Below are positions 1 through 8,378 of a stretch of DNA of 64,000 nt, piece after piece. Each line of letters begins with the position of its first letter. Position 1 is the first letter of the stretch. The stretch covers positions 52,741 through 116,740 of the forward strand of contig NZ_JAAOEN010000014.1 of assembly GCF_011320225.1 (NCBI RefSeq), given 5' to 3'. The notes under the pieces are model-generated. The model had not been told where the DNA came from. It saw only the letters and a list, made by a program, of their open reading frames with translations, and did not search any database. The stretch comes from Phytoactinopolyspora limicola (GTDB lineage Bacteria > Actinomycetota > Actinomycetes > Jiangellales > Jiangellaceae). The position numbers and the translations under genes are program-made.

Positions 1-1493
1 GGCCGGGCCGGGTCCAGCGCGAAGGACGGCACGTAGTCGACCCCGATGCCGCTCCGGGCCAGCCAGTCGCGCACCGCGGGTATCTGGGAGCCAGGGTCGG
101 CGACGATGGAAGCGGCGAACTCGTCGAGCTTGATCTCGTTGCCGTTGGTGTCGAGCAACCGCGGCGACGACGACCACGACAGCGCCCAATAGGCCGAACC
201 GTGCTCGATCAACGCTGCCTCGAGTGCGCGGGCGATGAGGTGGTCGAGCAGTCGCGGGTCGTCCGGCCAGCCTTCAACCTGCACTAGCGCCGTGCGTAGC
301 TCTTCGGCCTGTCCACGCAGCATCACCTCGAACGCGGCGTCCAGGGTCGGCTGAGCCGCGCCGAGTAGCCGTTGCCCGAGGATCGCGAGGTCGGCCGCGG
401 GGTTGCGGTTGCTCACCACGTACATGCCACGGGCGACGATGTCTTCCCACGACACCGCGGGCATGGCGAGCGCTTCTTCGCTCAGGAACCAGGTGGTGGC
501 GGTCTGTGTCGCCGTACTTGGGTCGCGGAGCAACATGATGGCGGGGCGCTCGTCCGGGGTGATCGGCTGATCGGGTTGACGTTCGATGTTCGCCAGCCGG
601 TCGGGCAGCGACGGGTGGGAGTCGTAGGGCGAGTGCCCGCCCTGTTCGGAGATCATCGCGGCCATTTCTCGCTGCCGCACGGGATCGCTGACCAGCGAGT
701 GGAATCCGCCGAACATGTCGGCTGGGCGGGCGTTTGCGGGGCCGATCAGGCGGGCGTAGTTCTCGATGAAGTAGTCCCAGGCGGGAGCGAGCCCGTGGAC
801 CTTGCGTAGGGCGCTCGACGCTGCCGCACGCCCGGCGATGGTCACCGAATGCTGGTCGGCTTCGAGTTCCTGGCGACGGGACACCGACTGCGACACCCGG
901 AAGAAGAACTTGGCGTAGCCGACGAAGATCCGCCGGACGAATGGGTGTTTCTCGAGGCCCTGGACCGTGGCTATCAGCGACGTGCGGCCCCGGTAGACCG
1001 GAGCGCCTAGACGGGTGTGCGAACCGCTGTAGTGGCCGAGTTCGTGCCCGAGGATGGAACGCATCTCGTCGACGGTCATGGTGGTCAGGAGGGGCATCCC
1101 GATGTACATACGCCGCCGGGTCGCCTTCAGCCCGAGGAATTTGGTGTCTTCGCTGACGGCCGCGTTGACGTCACCGACGATGCGGATCTCGTCCGGTGGT
1201 GCGGTTTGAACCTGCTCGGCTAGTTCGTTGACGGTTTGCCAGAGCACGGGCTCGTCGTCCGGTGTCACTTCGATGCCGGGCGGCTCGCCGGACTGCTGTA
1301 TGGATACGACGATCAAGGCGCGGATGAGCGCCAGGGCGGCCAGGGTCAGGATGACCGCCGCCTGGAGCCCGTCACCACCGCGTTGGATGACGGCGATGTC
1401 GAGGACGACGGCCCCGACGACGATGAGCGCCACCAGCAGGTAGAAGCCGCCCAGCAGGGCCACCGCCACGAGCGCTCGGAAGGTTGTCTTCAT
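1..1493 (-). CDS. M48 family membrane-anchored zinc metallopeptidase (3' end outside window)
   Basis: Predicted HtpX/Ste24-like zinc endopeptidase of the membrane. Two hydrophobic N-terminal segments (about residues 5-33 and 44-66) are followed by the zinc site HELGH at residues 150-154. The downstream third-ligand region SRRQELEADQ is also present. The ATG at 1493-1491 is preceded by AGGAG at about 8 nt. At least 497 codons are present, and the reading frame stays open to base 1, so the C-terminus is missing from the window. It lies 154 bp downstream of ngg on the same strand, so read-through from the osmoprotectant operon is possible. Substrate unknown; family assignment is firm from the motifs. 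Confidence 0.9.
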   Translation of the reverse strand, partial: MKTTFRALVAVALLGGFYLLVALIVVGAVVLDIAVIQRGGDGLQAAVILTLAALALIRALIVVSIQQSGEPPGIEVTPDDEPVLWQTVNELAEQVQTAPPDEIRIVGDVNAAVSEDTKFLGLKATRRRMYIGMPLLTTMTVDEMRSILGHELGHYSGSHTRLGAPVYRGRTSLIATVQGLEKHPFVRRIFVGYAKFFFRVSQSVSRRQELEADQHSVTIAGRAAASSALRKVHGLAPAWDYFIENYARLIGPANARPADMFGGFHSLVSDPVRQREMAAMISEQGGHSPYDSHPSLPDRLANIERQPDQPITPDERPAIMLLRDPSTATQTATTWFLSEEALAMPAVSWEDIVARGMYVVSNRNPAADLAILGQRLLGAAQPTLDAAFEVMLRGQAEELRTALVQVEGWPDDPRLLDHLIARALEAALIEHGSAYWALSWSSSPRLLDTNGNEIKLDEFAASIVADPGSQIPAVRDWLARSGIGVDYVPSFALDPAR

Positions 1494-1647
1494 AGGTATG
1501 AACTCCTGAGGTCGATCACGAGGCGGGCGAGTTTAACACCGCCCTCTGTCGACAATTCAGGTCGGGCCGGGGCATAAGCCACGGTGGCAATGTGCATCGA
1601 CGAGCGCTCGCGGTCGCCGTTTCTCGCCGGGGTTGCGGAGCCAGCTC

Positions 1648-3432
1648 TCAGTCGGATGTACCCGGCGCGGGTGCCGGCTCCCAGGCTCGATGCGCGGAGC
1701 GGGTCTCCGGGAACAGCAGGTCCACGAAGCGGGCGGCGGTCGGCTGCGGTTCGTGGTTGGCCAGGCCGGGCCGTTCATTGGCCTCGACCAAGACGTACTC
1801 GGGCTGATCGACGGCCGGAACGAGCATGTCGAGGCCGGTGACCGGGATGTCGATGGCTCGGCTGGCGGTCACCGCCGCCTCGGCCAGGTGCGGATGCAGT
1901 TGCGCAGTGACGTCGTGGATGGTGCCGCCGGTGTGCAGGTTGGCCGTGCGGCGTACCCGCAGCGACACCCCGTCGGGGAGGACGTCGTCCATGTCATACC
2001 CGGCCGCCCGCACGGTGTCGGCGGTGACGTCGTCCATGGGAATGGTGGACTCGCCGCCAGTGGCGGCCGCCCGGCGCCGGCTATGCCGTTCGACGAGATG
2101 GGCGACGGTGTGCCGGCCGTTGCCGACGACGATGGGTGGGCGACGGACCGCCGCGGCGACCACCTGGTGTCCAATCACGACGATGCGCAGGTCCTCACCC
2201 TCGACACACTCTTCGAGCAACACGTCGGGACAGTAGGTGTGTGCGAGGTCGATGGCTCGGCTCAGGGCCTCGGGGTCCGTGACGCCCACCGTGATCCCTC
2301 GGCCTTGCTCGCCACGGGCGGGTTTGACCACTACCTCGCCGACCTCATCGAGAAATGCGACGTTCGCGTGGTCTTCACCAGCAGTGCGACCCCGGGCCAC
2401 CCGCAGGCCGGCCTCGTCGAAGATCCGCCTGGTCACCCGTTTGTCGTCGCAGCGGCTCATCGCGACGGCGGTGGTCAGCTCCGACAGCGACTCCCGGGCG
2501 ACGATCTTCCGGCCGCCGTGGACCAGGCGCATCTCGCCCCAGCCGGGGTCGAGGACCTCTACGAGAATCCCCCGCCGGCGTGCTTCGTCGGCGATGATCG
2601 TCGCATAGGGGTTCAGCTCGACGAGGTCAGCCTCGGGTTCTGGGACGAACAGCGGCTCGTTGATGATGTTCTTGCGTTTGACCGCGAAGACCGGCACCCG
2701 TCGAAAACCCAGCTTCTTGTACAGCCGGATGGCCGGATCGTTGTCGTGCATCACCGACAGGTCGAGATGATCCCGCCCACGGCCGATGTACCGCTCGGCG
2801 AGCACCCGGACCAACGCTTCGCCCACGCCTGGGACAGGGGTCTGCGGGTCGACGGCCAGGCACCACAGGCTGGCCCCGCGGTCGGGGTCGTCGAAGGCGA
2901 GTTCGTGGTCGATACCGGTGACCGTGCCGATCACCGCGCCGGTGCGTTCGTCCTTCGCGATCAGGTATGTGAAGGTGCGAGTGCGCTGGTTCGACCACAT
3001 CAGCTCCGGGTCGGCCGGCACCATGTGACGCGCGGCGTAGATGCGGTTGACCTCGTCGGCATCACTGGCGTCGGACATCGTGCTGACCACCACACCCGGG
3101 ATCAGCTCGCGTCGGGGCCGGTACCGGTGCAGCTCCAGTCGGTACGTCATCGATGGATCGATGAACAGCTCGTCCGGGGCGCGGGACACCAGCACATGCG
3201 GGTCCGGCACGTACATGGCGATGTCGCGGCGGCCTTCCTCCTCCGCCCGGAGCAGGTGGATGAGCGCGTCGTCGTCGTCGAAGGTCTGAGCGAACAGCAG
3301 CCGTCCCCACCCGCAGTCCATCGCGACGTCGCGGCGCATGTCGCGTACGAGGTGTTCCGGCGTCTCCTGCCACGGTCGGCTCCACAGCGGCCGGCGTGGC
3401 TCGCTGCCTCCTCGGCGCCGGGCGTCGGTCAC
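1648..3432 (-). CDS. ngg: N-acetylglutaminylglutamine synthetase (GNAT + ATP-grasp fusion)
   Basis: Predicted bifunctional enzyme of 594 aa making the osmoprotectant precursor N-acetylglutaminylglutamine. The N-terminal half reads as a GNAT acetyltransferase, with the acetyl-CoA site region ending in AIRLYKKLGFRRVPVF. The C-terminal half is an ATP-grasp ligase of the cyanophycin-synthetase/RimK type, with VVKPARGEQGRGITVG and VLVEANERPGL. I chose the GTG at 3432-3430 because it overlaps the asnO stop as GTGA; an upstream GTG at 3495 is possible but would intrude on asnO. The two genes are probably translationally coupled. In known NAGGN clusters the same pair occurs, often with an M42-type hydrolase, which is not seen here. 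Confidence 0.88.
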   Translation of the reverse strand: MTDARRRGGSEPRRPLWSRPWQETPEHLVRDMRRDVAMDCGWGRLLFAQTFDDDDALIHLLRAEEEGRRDIAMYVPDPHVLVSRAPDELFIDPSMTYRLELHRYRPRRELIPGVVVSTMSDASDADEVNRIYAARHMVPADPELMWSNQRTRTFTYLIAKDERTGAVIGTVTGIDHELAFDDPDRGASLWCLAVDPQTPVPGVGEALVRVLAERYIGRGRDHLDLSVMHDNDPAIRLYKKLGFRRVPVFAVKRKNIINEPLFVPEPEADLVELNPYATIIADEARRRGILVEVLDPGWGEMRLVHGGRKIVARESLSELTTAVAMSRCDDKRVTRRIFDEAGLRVARGRTAGEDHANVAFLDEVGEVVVKPARGEQGRGITVGVTDPEALSRAIDLAHTYCPDVLLEECVEGEDLRIVVIGHQVVAAAVRRPPIVVGNGRHTVAHLVERHSRRRAAATGGESTIPMDDVTADTVRAAGYDMDDVLPDGVSLRVRRTANLHTGGTIHDVTAQLHPHLAEAAVTASRAIDIPVTGLDMLVPAVDQPEYVLVEANERPGLANHEPQPTAARFVDLLFPETRSAHRAWEPAPAPGTSD

Positions 3433-5228
3433 CGGGTGGTGCCCGTCTCGCCCAGGTGCGTTTGTAGCCACATCTCGAGCAGGCCGAGTTGCCACAGCCG
3501 GTTGCCGCGCAGCGGCGTCAGCTCGGCGTTGGGATCGGCCAGCAAATGGTCGACGTAGGTGTCATGGAACAGCCCGCGGGAGCGTGCGGCGGGGGAGTGC
3601 AGGGCGTCCCGTACTCGATCGAGGTACGGGCCACGCAGGTATTTGAGCGCCGGTACCGGGAAGTATCCCTTGGGCCGGTCGATGACCTCATGGGGGAGCA
3701 CCCGGCGGCCGGCCTCCTTGAGCACACCTTTACCCTCCTGGGCCAGCTTGAGCTCGGGCGGACACTGTGCGGCCAGCTCCACGAGTTCGTGGTCGAGGAA
3801 CGGCACCCGGGCTTCCAGGCCCCAGGCCATGGTCATGTTGTCGACCCGTTTGACGGGGTCGTCGACGAGCATCACCTGGGTGTCGAGGCGAAGCGCGGCG
3901 TCGACGGCGGTTTCGGCATTGGGACGACGCATGTGGTCGGTGACGTATTCGAGGCTGACCGGCGAGCCGGCGAGGTGTTCGGGGCGGACGACGTCACGCA
4001 TGGCGTCGTGGTCGCGGTCGAAGAACGCCTGCGCGTAGATGTCGACGGCGTCGGCGCGGTCTACCCCGGCCAGCGGCGGGTACCAGTGGTAGCCGGCGAA
4101 CACCTCGTCGGCGCCCTGTCCGGACTGCACCACCTTCACGTGTTTGCTGACTTCCTGGCTGAGGAGGAAGAAGGCGACCGCGTCGTGGCTGACCATCGGC
4201 TCACTCATGGCGCGGATCGCGTCGTCCAGCGCCGGCAGCATCCGTTCGGTGCCGATCCGGATCTGGTGATGTTCGGTGGCGAACTCGCGGGCGATGACGT
4301 CGGAGTATTTGAACTCGTCGCCTTCCTCACCGCCGACGGTCTCGAAGCCGATGCTGAACGTGTTGAGCCCGGTCTGGCCTTCTTGTGCCAGTAGGCCGAC
4401 GACGAGGCTGGAGTCGAGGCCTCCGGAGAGCAACACGCCCACGGGGACGTCGGCCACGAGCCGGCGGCGCACCGCGACCCGCAGCGACTCCAGGACGGCT
4501 TCTTCCCAGTCGGTGTCGCTCCACCCGGCCTTGTGGGGGTCGCGGGTGGCGTCGAGGTCCCAGAACACCCGATCGCGGCTGGTGCCGTCGGACTCGACGA
4601 CGCGGACCGTGGCGGGTGGCAGCTTCCGGACACCCTTGAGGATGGTGTAGGGCGCGGGGACGACGGCGTGCCACGACAGGTAGTGGTGCAGGGCTACGGG
4701 ATCGATGCTGGTGTCGACGTCGCCGGCGCGCACTAGGGCCGGCAGGCTGCTGGCGAACCGGATCCGGTCGCCTTGCTCGGTGTAGTACAGCGGCTTGATG
4801 CCGAGGCGGTCGCGCGCCAGGACCAGGCGGCCCGAGTCGCGTTCGTGGATGGCCAGGGCGAACATACCCATGAAGTGTTCGACGAAGTGCTCGCCCCAAT
4901 GGTGGTAAGCCTTGGCGATGACCTCGGTGTCCGATGTGGAGAAGAACCGGTAGCCGTGGCCGGTCAGCTCGTCGCGGAGTTCCTTGTAGTTGTAGATGCA
5001 GCCGTTGAAGGCGATGGTCAAGCCGAGTTCGGAGTCGACCATGGGCTGGTGCCCGTGGGGCGAGAGGTCGATGATGGACAGCCGCCGATGGCCGAGGGCA
5101 AGTGAGCCGTGGGCGTACGCCCCGTAATCGTCGGGTCCACGCGCCACCATCGCGTCGCACATCTGGGCCACGGCCGCGAGGTCAGCCGGGCGGCCGTCGA
5201 ACGTGTACTCGCCGGAGAGTCCGCACAT
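3429..5228 (-). CDS. asnO: Asparagine synthase-like amidotransferase of NAGGN biosynthesis
   Basis: Predicted to amidate N-acetylglutaminylglutamine to the amide osmolyte (NAGGN). The protein is 599 aa. The start is fixed by MCGLSGEYTF, because Cys2 must be the N-terminal nucleophile of the class II glutamine amidotransferase domain (about residues 1-215). An upstream in-frame start near 5282 would bury it. The synthetase domain carries the pyrophosphate loop SGGLDS at residues 268-273. It overlaps ngg by 4 bp. Upstream lies the palindrome 5288-5374, which probably separates it from the lipoprotein genes. Ordinary AsnB is the alternative, but the linked GNAT/ATP-grasp partner favours the NAGGN role. 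Confidence 0.9.
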   Translation of the reverse strand: MCGLSGEYTFDGRPADLAAVAQMCDAMVARGPDDYGAYAHGSLALGHRRLSIIDLSPHGHQPMVDSELGLTIAFNGCIYNYKELRDELTGHGYRFFSTSDTEVIAKAYHHWGEHFVEHFMGMFALAIHERDSGRLVLARDRLGIKPLYYTEQGDRIRFASSLPALVRAGDVDTSIDPVALHHYLSWHAVVPAPYTILKGVRKLPPATVRVVESDGTSRDRVFWDLDATRDPHKAGWSDTDWEEAVLESLRVAVRRRLVADVPVGVLLSGGLDSSLVVGLLAQEGQTGLNTFSIGFETVGGEEGDEFKYSDVIAREFATEHHQIRIGTERMLPALDDAIRAMSEPMVSHDAVAFFLLSQEVSKHVKVVQSGQGADEVFAGYHWYPPLAGVDRADAVDIYAQAFFDRDHDAMRDVVRPEHLAGSPVSLEYVTDHMRRPNAETAVDAALRLDTQVMLVDDPVKRVDNMTMAWGLEARVPFLDHELVELAAQCPPELKLAQEGKGVLKEAGRRVLPHEVIDRPKGYFPVPALKYLRGPYLDRVRDALHSPAARSRGLFHDTYVDHLLADPNAELTPLRGNRLWQLGLLEMWLQTHLGETGTTR

Positions 5229-5287
5229 GTAATTCGACCCTACACGGCGGCGCTCCGCTGCGATACGCGGACCTTCCATCACCCTCC

Positions 5288-5374
5288 GTGATCGTTGCCG
5301 TGATCCGGTCGCTGCGCCAACCCGCGACCAGGTGTTTTAGGTTGGCGCAGCGACCGGATCCGGTTAACGATCAC
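5288..5374. repeat. GATC-bounded long palindrome (variant D), probable terminator
   Basis: Two 35-nt arms (5288-5322 and 5340-5374) are inverted copies with four mismatches and a 17-nt loop. The outer ends read GTGATCGTT. The stop codon of the upstream lipoprotein gene (TGA, 5373-5371) lies inside the right arm. Probably a strong hairpin separating the lipoprotein gene from asnO; it shares its boundary sequence with the elements at 24069, 43173, 51566, 59721 and 61282. Confidence 0.85.
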
Positions 5375-6261
5375 CAGGTGTGGACTTCGGAGAACGACGC
5401 GCCCGCATCGGTCGACCTGAGCAACGAGTCCTCCAACGCCACGTACACGTCGCCGTCGGCGCTCACCGCTAGGGCTTGCGGGCGGGCACCGAGCCGAGCG
5501 CGCTCGTCCCACGTACGGCCGTCGTCACCACCGCTGTACACCGCGCCGTCCGGGCCGACCCCGTACAGGTCGCCACCGTCCGTCCACTCCACGAACATGA
5601 TCGACGGAGCCTCGTCGAGCACGTCGAACGTGGCGCCGGCGTCCTCACTGATCATCAAGCCGGCTTCGGTGGTGATGGCGAGTGTCGACGGGTCGTCCGG
5701 ACTGATGGCGAGGTCCGCCATCCAGTGTTGCCCGAGATGTTCCCAGAGCTCGCCGTCGTCGCTGGTCATCAGCTCCCCGGACGTGCTGTCGAACCCGAAG
5801 ATCACACCGTTGCTGGTGTCCAGCGCATGGAAGTCGACCTCCCCGGACAGAGCGACGTTCTCCCACGTCCGGCCCCGATCCGGGCTGCGGAGCAGGCCAA
5901 GGTTCCCGGGCAGGTCGGTTCGGCTGTTGGGGTGCCCGCTGGCCAGGAAGGTGGTGTCGTCGACGACGGTGAACCCCATAAAATCGTGGTCGTCGTCGCT
6001 GACCCGGGACACCTCACCACCATCGACGGCGAAGAGCCCAAAGTGGGTAGCGACGTACACGACGTCGTCGATGACGCCGAGCCCATGGATATGCCCGAAG
6101 GCGGGCGCGACCTCGTCAGCGTCCGGTGATTCAGCCGGTGCCCCAGGACCGTGATCGTCGGCCACGGCCGGGCCATCGTCGTCGCCCCCGCATCCCGCCG
6201 CGAGAAGCCCGATGGCCAGCATGGCCGCGATCGCCTTCCCCAACCGCCACCGCGAGGTCAC
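5371..6261 (-). CDS. F510_1955-type BNR/sialidase-repeat lipoprotein
   Basis: Secreted lipoprotein of 296 aa. The signal peptide ends in the lipobox LLAAGC, followed by an acidic linker. The rest looks like a beta-propeller of the F510_1955 / exo-sialidase-like type, with repeated Asp-box-like phrases such as SPDRGRTWEN, SEDAGATFDV, GGDDGRTWDE and STDAGASFSE. No enzyme activity can be assigned. The start GTG (6261-6259) overlaps the stop of the DUF305 gene as GTGA, so the two are probably co-translated. In other actinobacteria this family often travels with DUF305 proteins; a metal-related envelope role is inference. The stop codon is embedded in the palindrome 5288-5374. Confidence 0.82.
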   Translation of the reverse strand: MTSRWRLGKAIAAMLAIGLLAAGCGGDDDGPAVADDHGPGAPAESPDADEVAPAFGHIHGLGVIDDVVYVATHFGLFAVDGGEVSRVSDDDHDFMGFTVVDDTTFLASGHPNSRTDLPGNLGLLRSPDRGRTWENVALSGEVDFHALDTSNGVIFGFDSTSGELMTSDDGELWEHLGQHWMADLAISPDDPSTLAITTEAGLMISEDAGATFDVLDEAPSIMFVEWTDGGDLYGVGPDGAVYSGGDDGRTWDERARLGARPQALAVSADGDVYVALEDSLLRSTDAGASFSEVHTW

Positions 6262-6878
6262 CGTGACACCTTCTCGAGCAGGTCCCTCATCTGGTCGATC
6301 TCCGTCTGCTGAACCTCGATGATCTCCTCGGCGAGGTCCGCGACGTCGGGGTCGGCCCCATCGGAGAGGACCACGTCCGACATGGTGATGGCGCCCTCAT
6401 GGTGGTCGATCATCATGGTCAGCCACATCTGATCGAACTCGGTGCCGGAGGAGTCCTCGAGAGCGGCCATGTCGTCGTCGCTCATCATTCCGGCCATGCC
6501 GTCCTCGCTGCCGTGACCAGCATGACCGTCGTCCCCGTCGGCGGCTGGGACGTCCTCGCCCCAGGCCTCCAGCATCTCCGACATCAGGTCGATCTCAGGC
6601 TGCTGGGCGGCTTCGATGTCTTCGGCTAGAGCCTGGACCTCTGGGGTGGTGCTGCGTTCGGGCACGAGAGCCGACATCTCGATGGCTTGGGCGTGATGGG
6701 GAATCATCCCTTGAGCGAACGTGACGTCGGCAGCGTTGAACGCCGCGTCGCCAGCGCCGTCGTCGGTGTCGTCGCCGCCGCAGGAGACGAGCACAGTAGC
6801 GACGAGAAGTGCGCCGGCAACGTGAAGGACGGCTTTCGTGGAGCGGCCGGGCGAACGGTGATGTATGGGGTTACGCAT
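6258..6878 (-). CDS. DUF305 (CopM-like) metal-binding lipoprotein
   Basis: Exported lipoprotein of 206 aa. The hydrophobic signal ends in LVSCGG, giving a lipidated cysteine. Two His/Met-rich ferritin-like half-repeats follow: MIPHHAQAIEMSAL and MMIDHHEGAITMS. These are the hallmark of DUF305, some members of which bind copper or silver. The protein probably sits on the outer face of the membrane. It is the first gene of a pair with the BNR lipoprotein (GTGA overlap). The 115 bp upstream, before DUF6153 ends, should contain the promoter. No regulator lies beside it. Confidence 0.85.
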   Translation of the reverse strand: MRNPIHHRSPGRSTKAVLHVAGALLVATVLVSCGGDDTDDGAGDAAFNAADVTFAQGMIPHHAQAIEMSALVPERSTTPEVQALAEDIEAAQQPEIDLMSEMLEAWGEDVPAADGDDGHAGHGSEDGMAGMMSDDDMAALEDSSGTEFDQMWLTMMIDHHEGAITMSDVVLSDGADPDVADLAEEIIEVQQTEIDQMRDLLEKVSR

Positions 6879-6993
6879 GATGTGTCCTCTAGTTTCTCTG
6901 GTGTGGTCTGTCTGGTGACGACTGGGCGGTCGGTGGCGGCGGGCTCGACGTCAGGCACGACGCGCTGACGTTGATGGACCGGCCGCGTGACCT

Positions 6994-7485
6994 CTAAACC
7001 CGGATCACACAGAGAGACAAGAGAAGGACGAAACCGTGCCTACGACGTGGCGGTGGGCGGGGAATGCCCTGACGAATAAGCGTCCCGGGCCTTGGTATCG
7101 ACCACATCCGTACCCGGGCCACCAACAGCCACAGCCCGACGGCCAGTACCGCAGCCGTCAGTACCGCCAAACACAGGTGCAAGAGGTGATGCGAGGCGTC
7201 GTGGTCGGCACCGGAATGGCTGGCGCCCGCGGCGTCCGAACCCTCGATGTCCACCTGATGTGTCGGCGCGGAATGTTGGCCGGCGGCGTGCCCGGCGTGG
7301 GCGAGGGAGTGGTTCGCCGCCGCCACCGTACTGGTGGACGCCTCCGCGCTATCGGACGACGCCGGGCCGCCAAGGTGATGCATGGCGACGATGCCCAGCA
7401 TGAGCAGGCCAAGGACGAATACGCGCACCATCGTGTGGCGCATCCGGTTGGCCCTGCTCCGCACGTCACCGACAATACCCGTCAC
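6994..7485 (-). CDS. DUF6153 family membrane protein
   Basis: Small protein of 163 aa. It has an N-terminal membrane segment (VFVLGLLMLGIVAMHHLG), a His-rich extracytoplasmic stretch, and a second membrane helix (LCLAVLTAAVLAVGLWLLVA), followed by a basic tail. This matches the actinobacterial DUF6153 family, which has no assigned activity and often neighbours DUF305 genes, as here. The GTG start overlaps the stop of the upstream serine hydrolase gene as GTGA, so it may be translated from that transcript. The His clusters suggest metal binding (inference). Confidence 0.7.
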   Translation of the reverse strand: MTGIVGDVRSRANRMRHTMVRVFVLGLLMLGIVAMHHLGGPASSDSAEASTSTVAAANHSLAHAGHAAGQHSAPTHQVDIEGSDAAGASHSGADHDASHHLLHLCLAVLTAAVLAVGLWLLVARVRMWSIPRPGTLIRQGIPRPPPRRRHGFVLLLSLCVIRV

Positions 7486-8378
7486 CGCAGCGACGCCACC
7501 GCCAGCCTCGCCGCCTGGGCGATAGCGTCGTCAGCGGCCGGCAAGATCAGTCGAGCCCGAGCGGACATGGTGAGCACGGCCACGGCATAAGACTCGCCGT
7601 TCGGGTATTCGACGACGCCCACCTCGTGCCTGAGGGCGACGAACGTGCCCGTCTTCCCGGACACCACGACGTCGTCGAACGGGAACGCCGCGGCCAGCCG
7701 CTGGGTCCAGACCTGTTGCGACATCACCGACCGGATGAACGCACACTGCTGAGCGGAGGCGGCGCGGTCCGTCCAGATGGCGCTGAGCAGCCGGGTCATC
7801 TCCCGGCAGGTGCTGACGTTGTTGCGCGGGTCGGCGGCGTCGAACGCCGCTAGTTCGGCGAGCGAGGTGACGGCTTGCAGCTGGGTGATGGCCTCGTTGA
7901 CCGACGTACACCCGAACTCCTCGACCAGGGTCGCGTAGAGGTCGCGAGTTCCGCCGGGCACCCGGGTGGACGTGAGCCCGAGGTCCCGGAGGGTGGCGGC
8001 GACTCGATCCACCCCCACGACGTCGAGGATGGCGTCGGCCGCGGCGTTGTCACTGACCGTCATCATCGACCGCACGGCGTCCCGCCAGGACATGGTCACC
8101 GGATCGGCCATGGCCGCGACGCCCGTCGCACCCGGTGTGCGAATACCAGGGACAAGCTCCACGGCGTCGGTTGCGGAGAGCTCGCCGGAGTCGACCATCC
8201 GGGCATAAGCCAGGGCGAGGGGCAGTTTGAACACCGATGCCAGCACGACAGGTTCGTCCGCGCGCACGCCGATCTCACGATGCCGGTCATGCAGAGCTAC
8301 GGCGTGGACGTGACCGAAGACGCCGGCGTCGTCGAAGCAGCGCAGGATTCTCTGCTCGGTGTCGGTCATTCCTGCCAT
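7482..8378 (-). CDS. Class A beta-lactamase-fold serine hydrolase
   Basis: 298 aa with the penicillin-recognising triad: SVFK (nucleophile Ser48, Lys51), SDN at residues 109-111, and a KTG box in SGKTGTF. The ExxLN element that supplies the deacylating glutamate of true class A enzymes is not visible, and there is no signal peptide. A cytoplasmic hydrolase or beta-lactam-binding protein is therefore more likely than a periplasmic beta-lactamase. The start overlaps the 3' end of the LysR gene by 13 bp, and the stop overlaps DUF6153. Transcription with the regulator is likely. Substrate unknown. Confidence 0.8.
   Translation of the reverse strand: MAGMTDTEQRILRCFDDAGVFGHVHAVALHDRHREIGVRADEPVVLASVFKLPLALAYARMVDSGELSATDAVELVPGIRTPGATGVAAMADPVTMSWRDAVRSMMTVSDNAAADAILDVVGVDRVAATLRDLGLTSTRVPGGTRDLYATLVEEFGCTSVNEAITQLQAVTSLAELAAFDAADPRNNVSTCREMTRLLSAIWTDRAASAQQCAFIRSVMSQQVWTQRLAAAFPFDDVVVSGKTGTFVALRHEVGVVEYPNGESYAVAVLTMSARARLILPAADDAIAQAARLAVASLR

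Noticed and set aside
1633..3558. 641-codon plus-strand frame opposite ngg
   Set aside because: The minus strand encodes a coherent GNAT/ATP-grasp protein; the plus frame is a composition artefact.
7482..8378. Genuine class A beta-lactamase
   Set aside because: SxxK, SDN and KTG are present, but no ExxLN glutamate and no export signal; kept as a fold-level call only.
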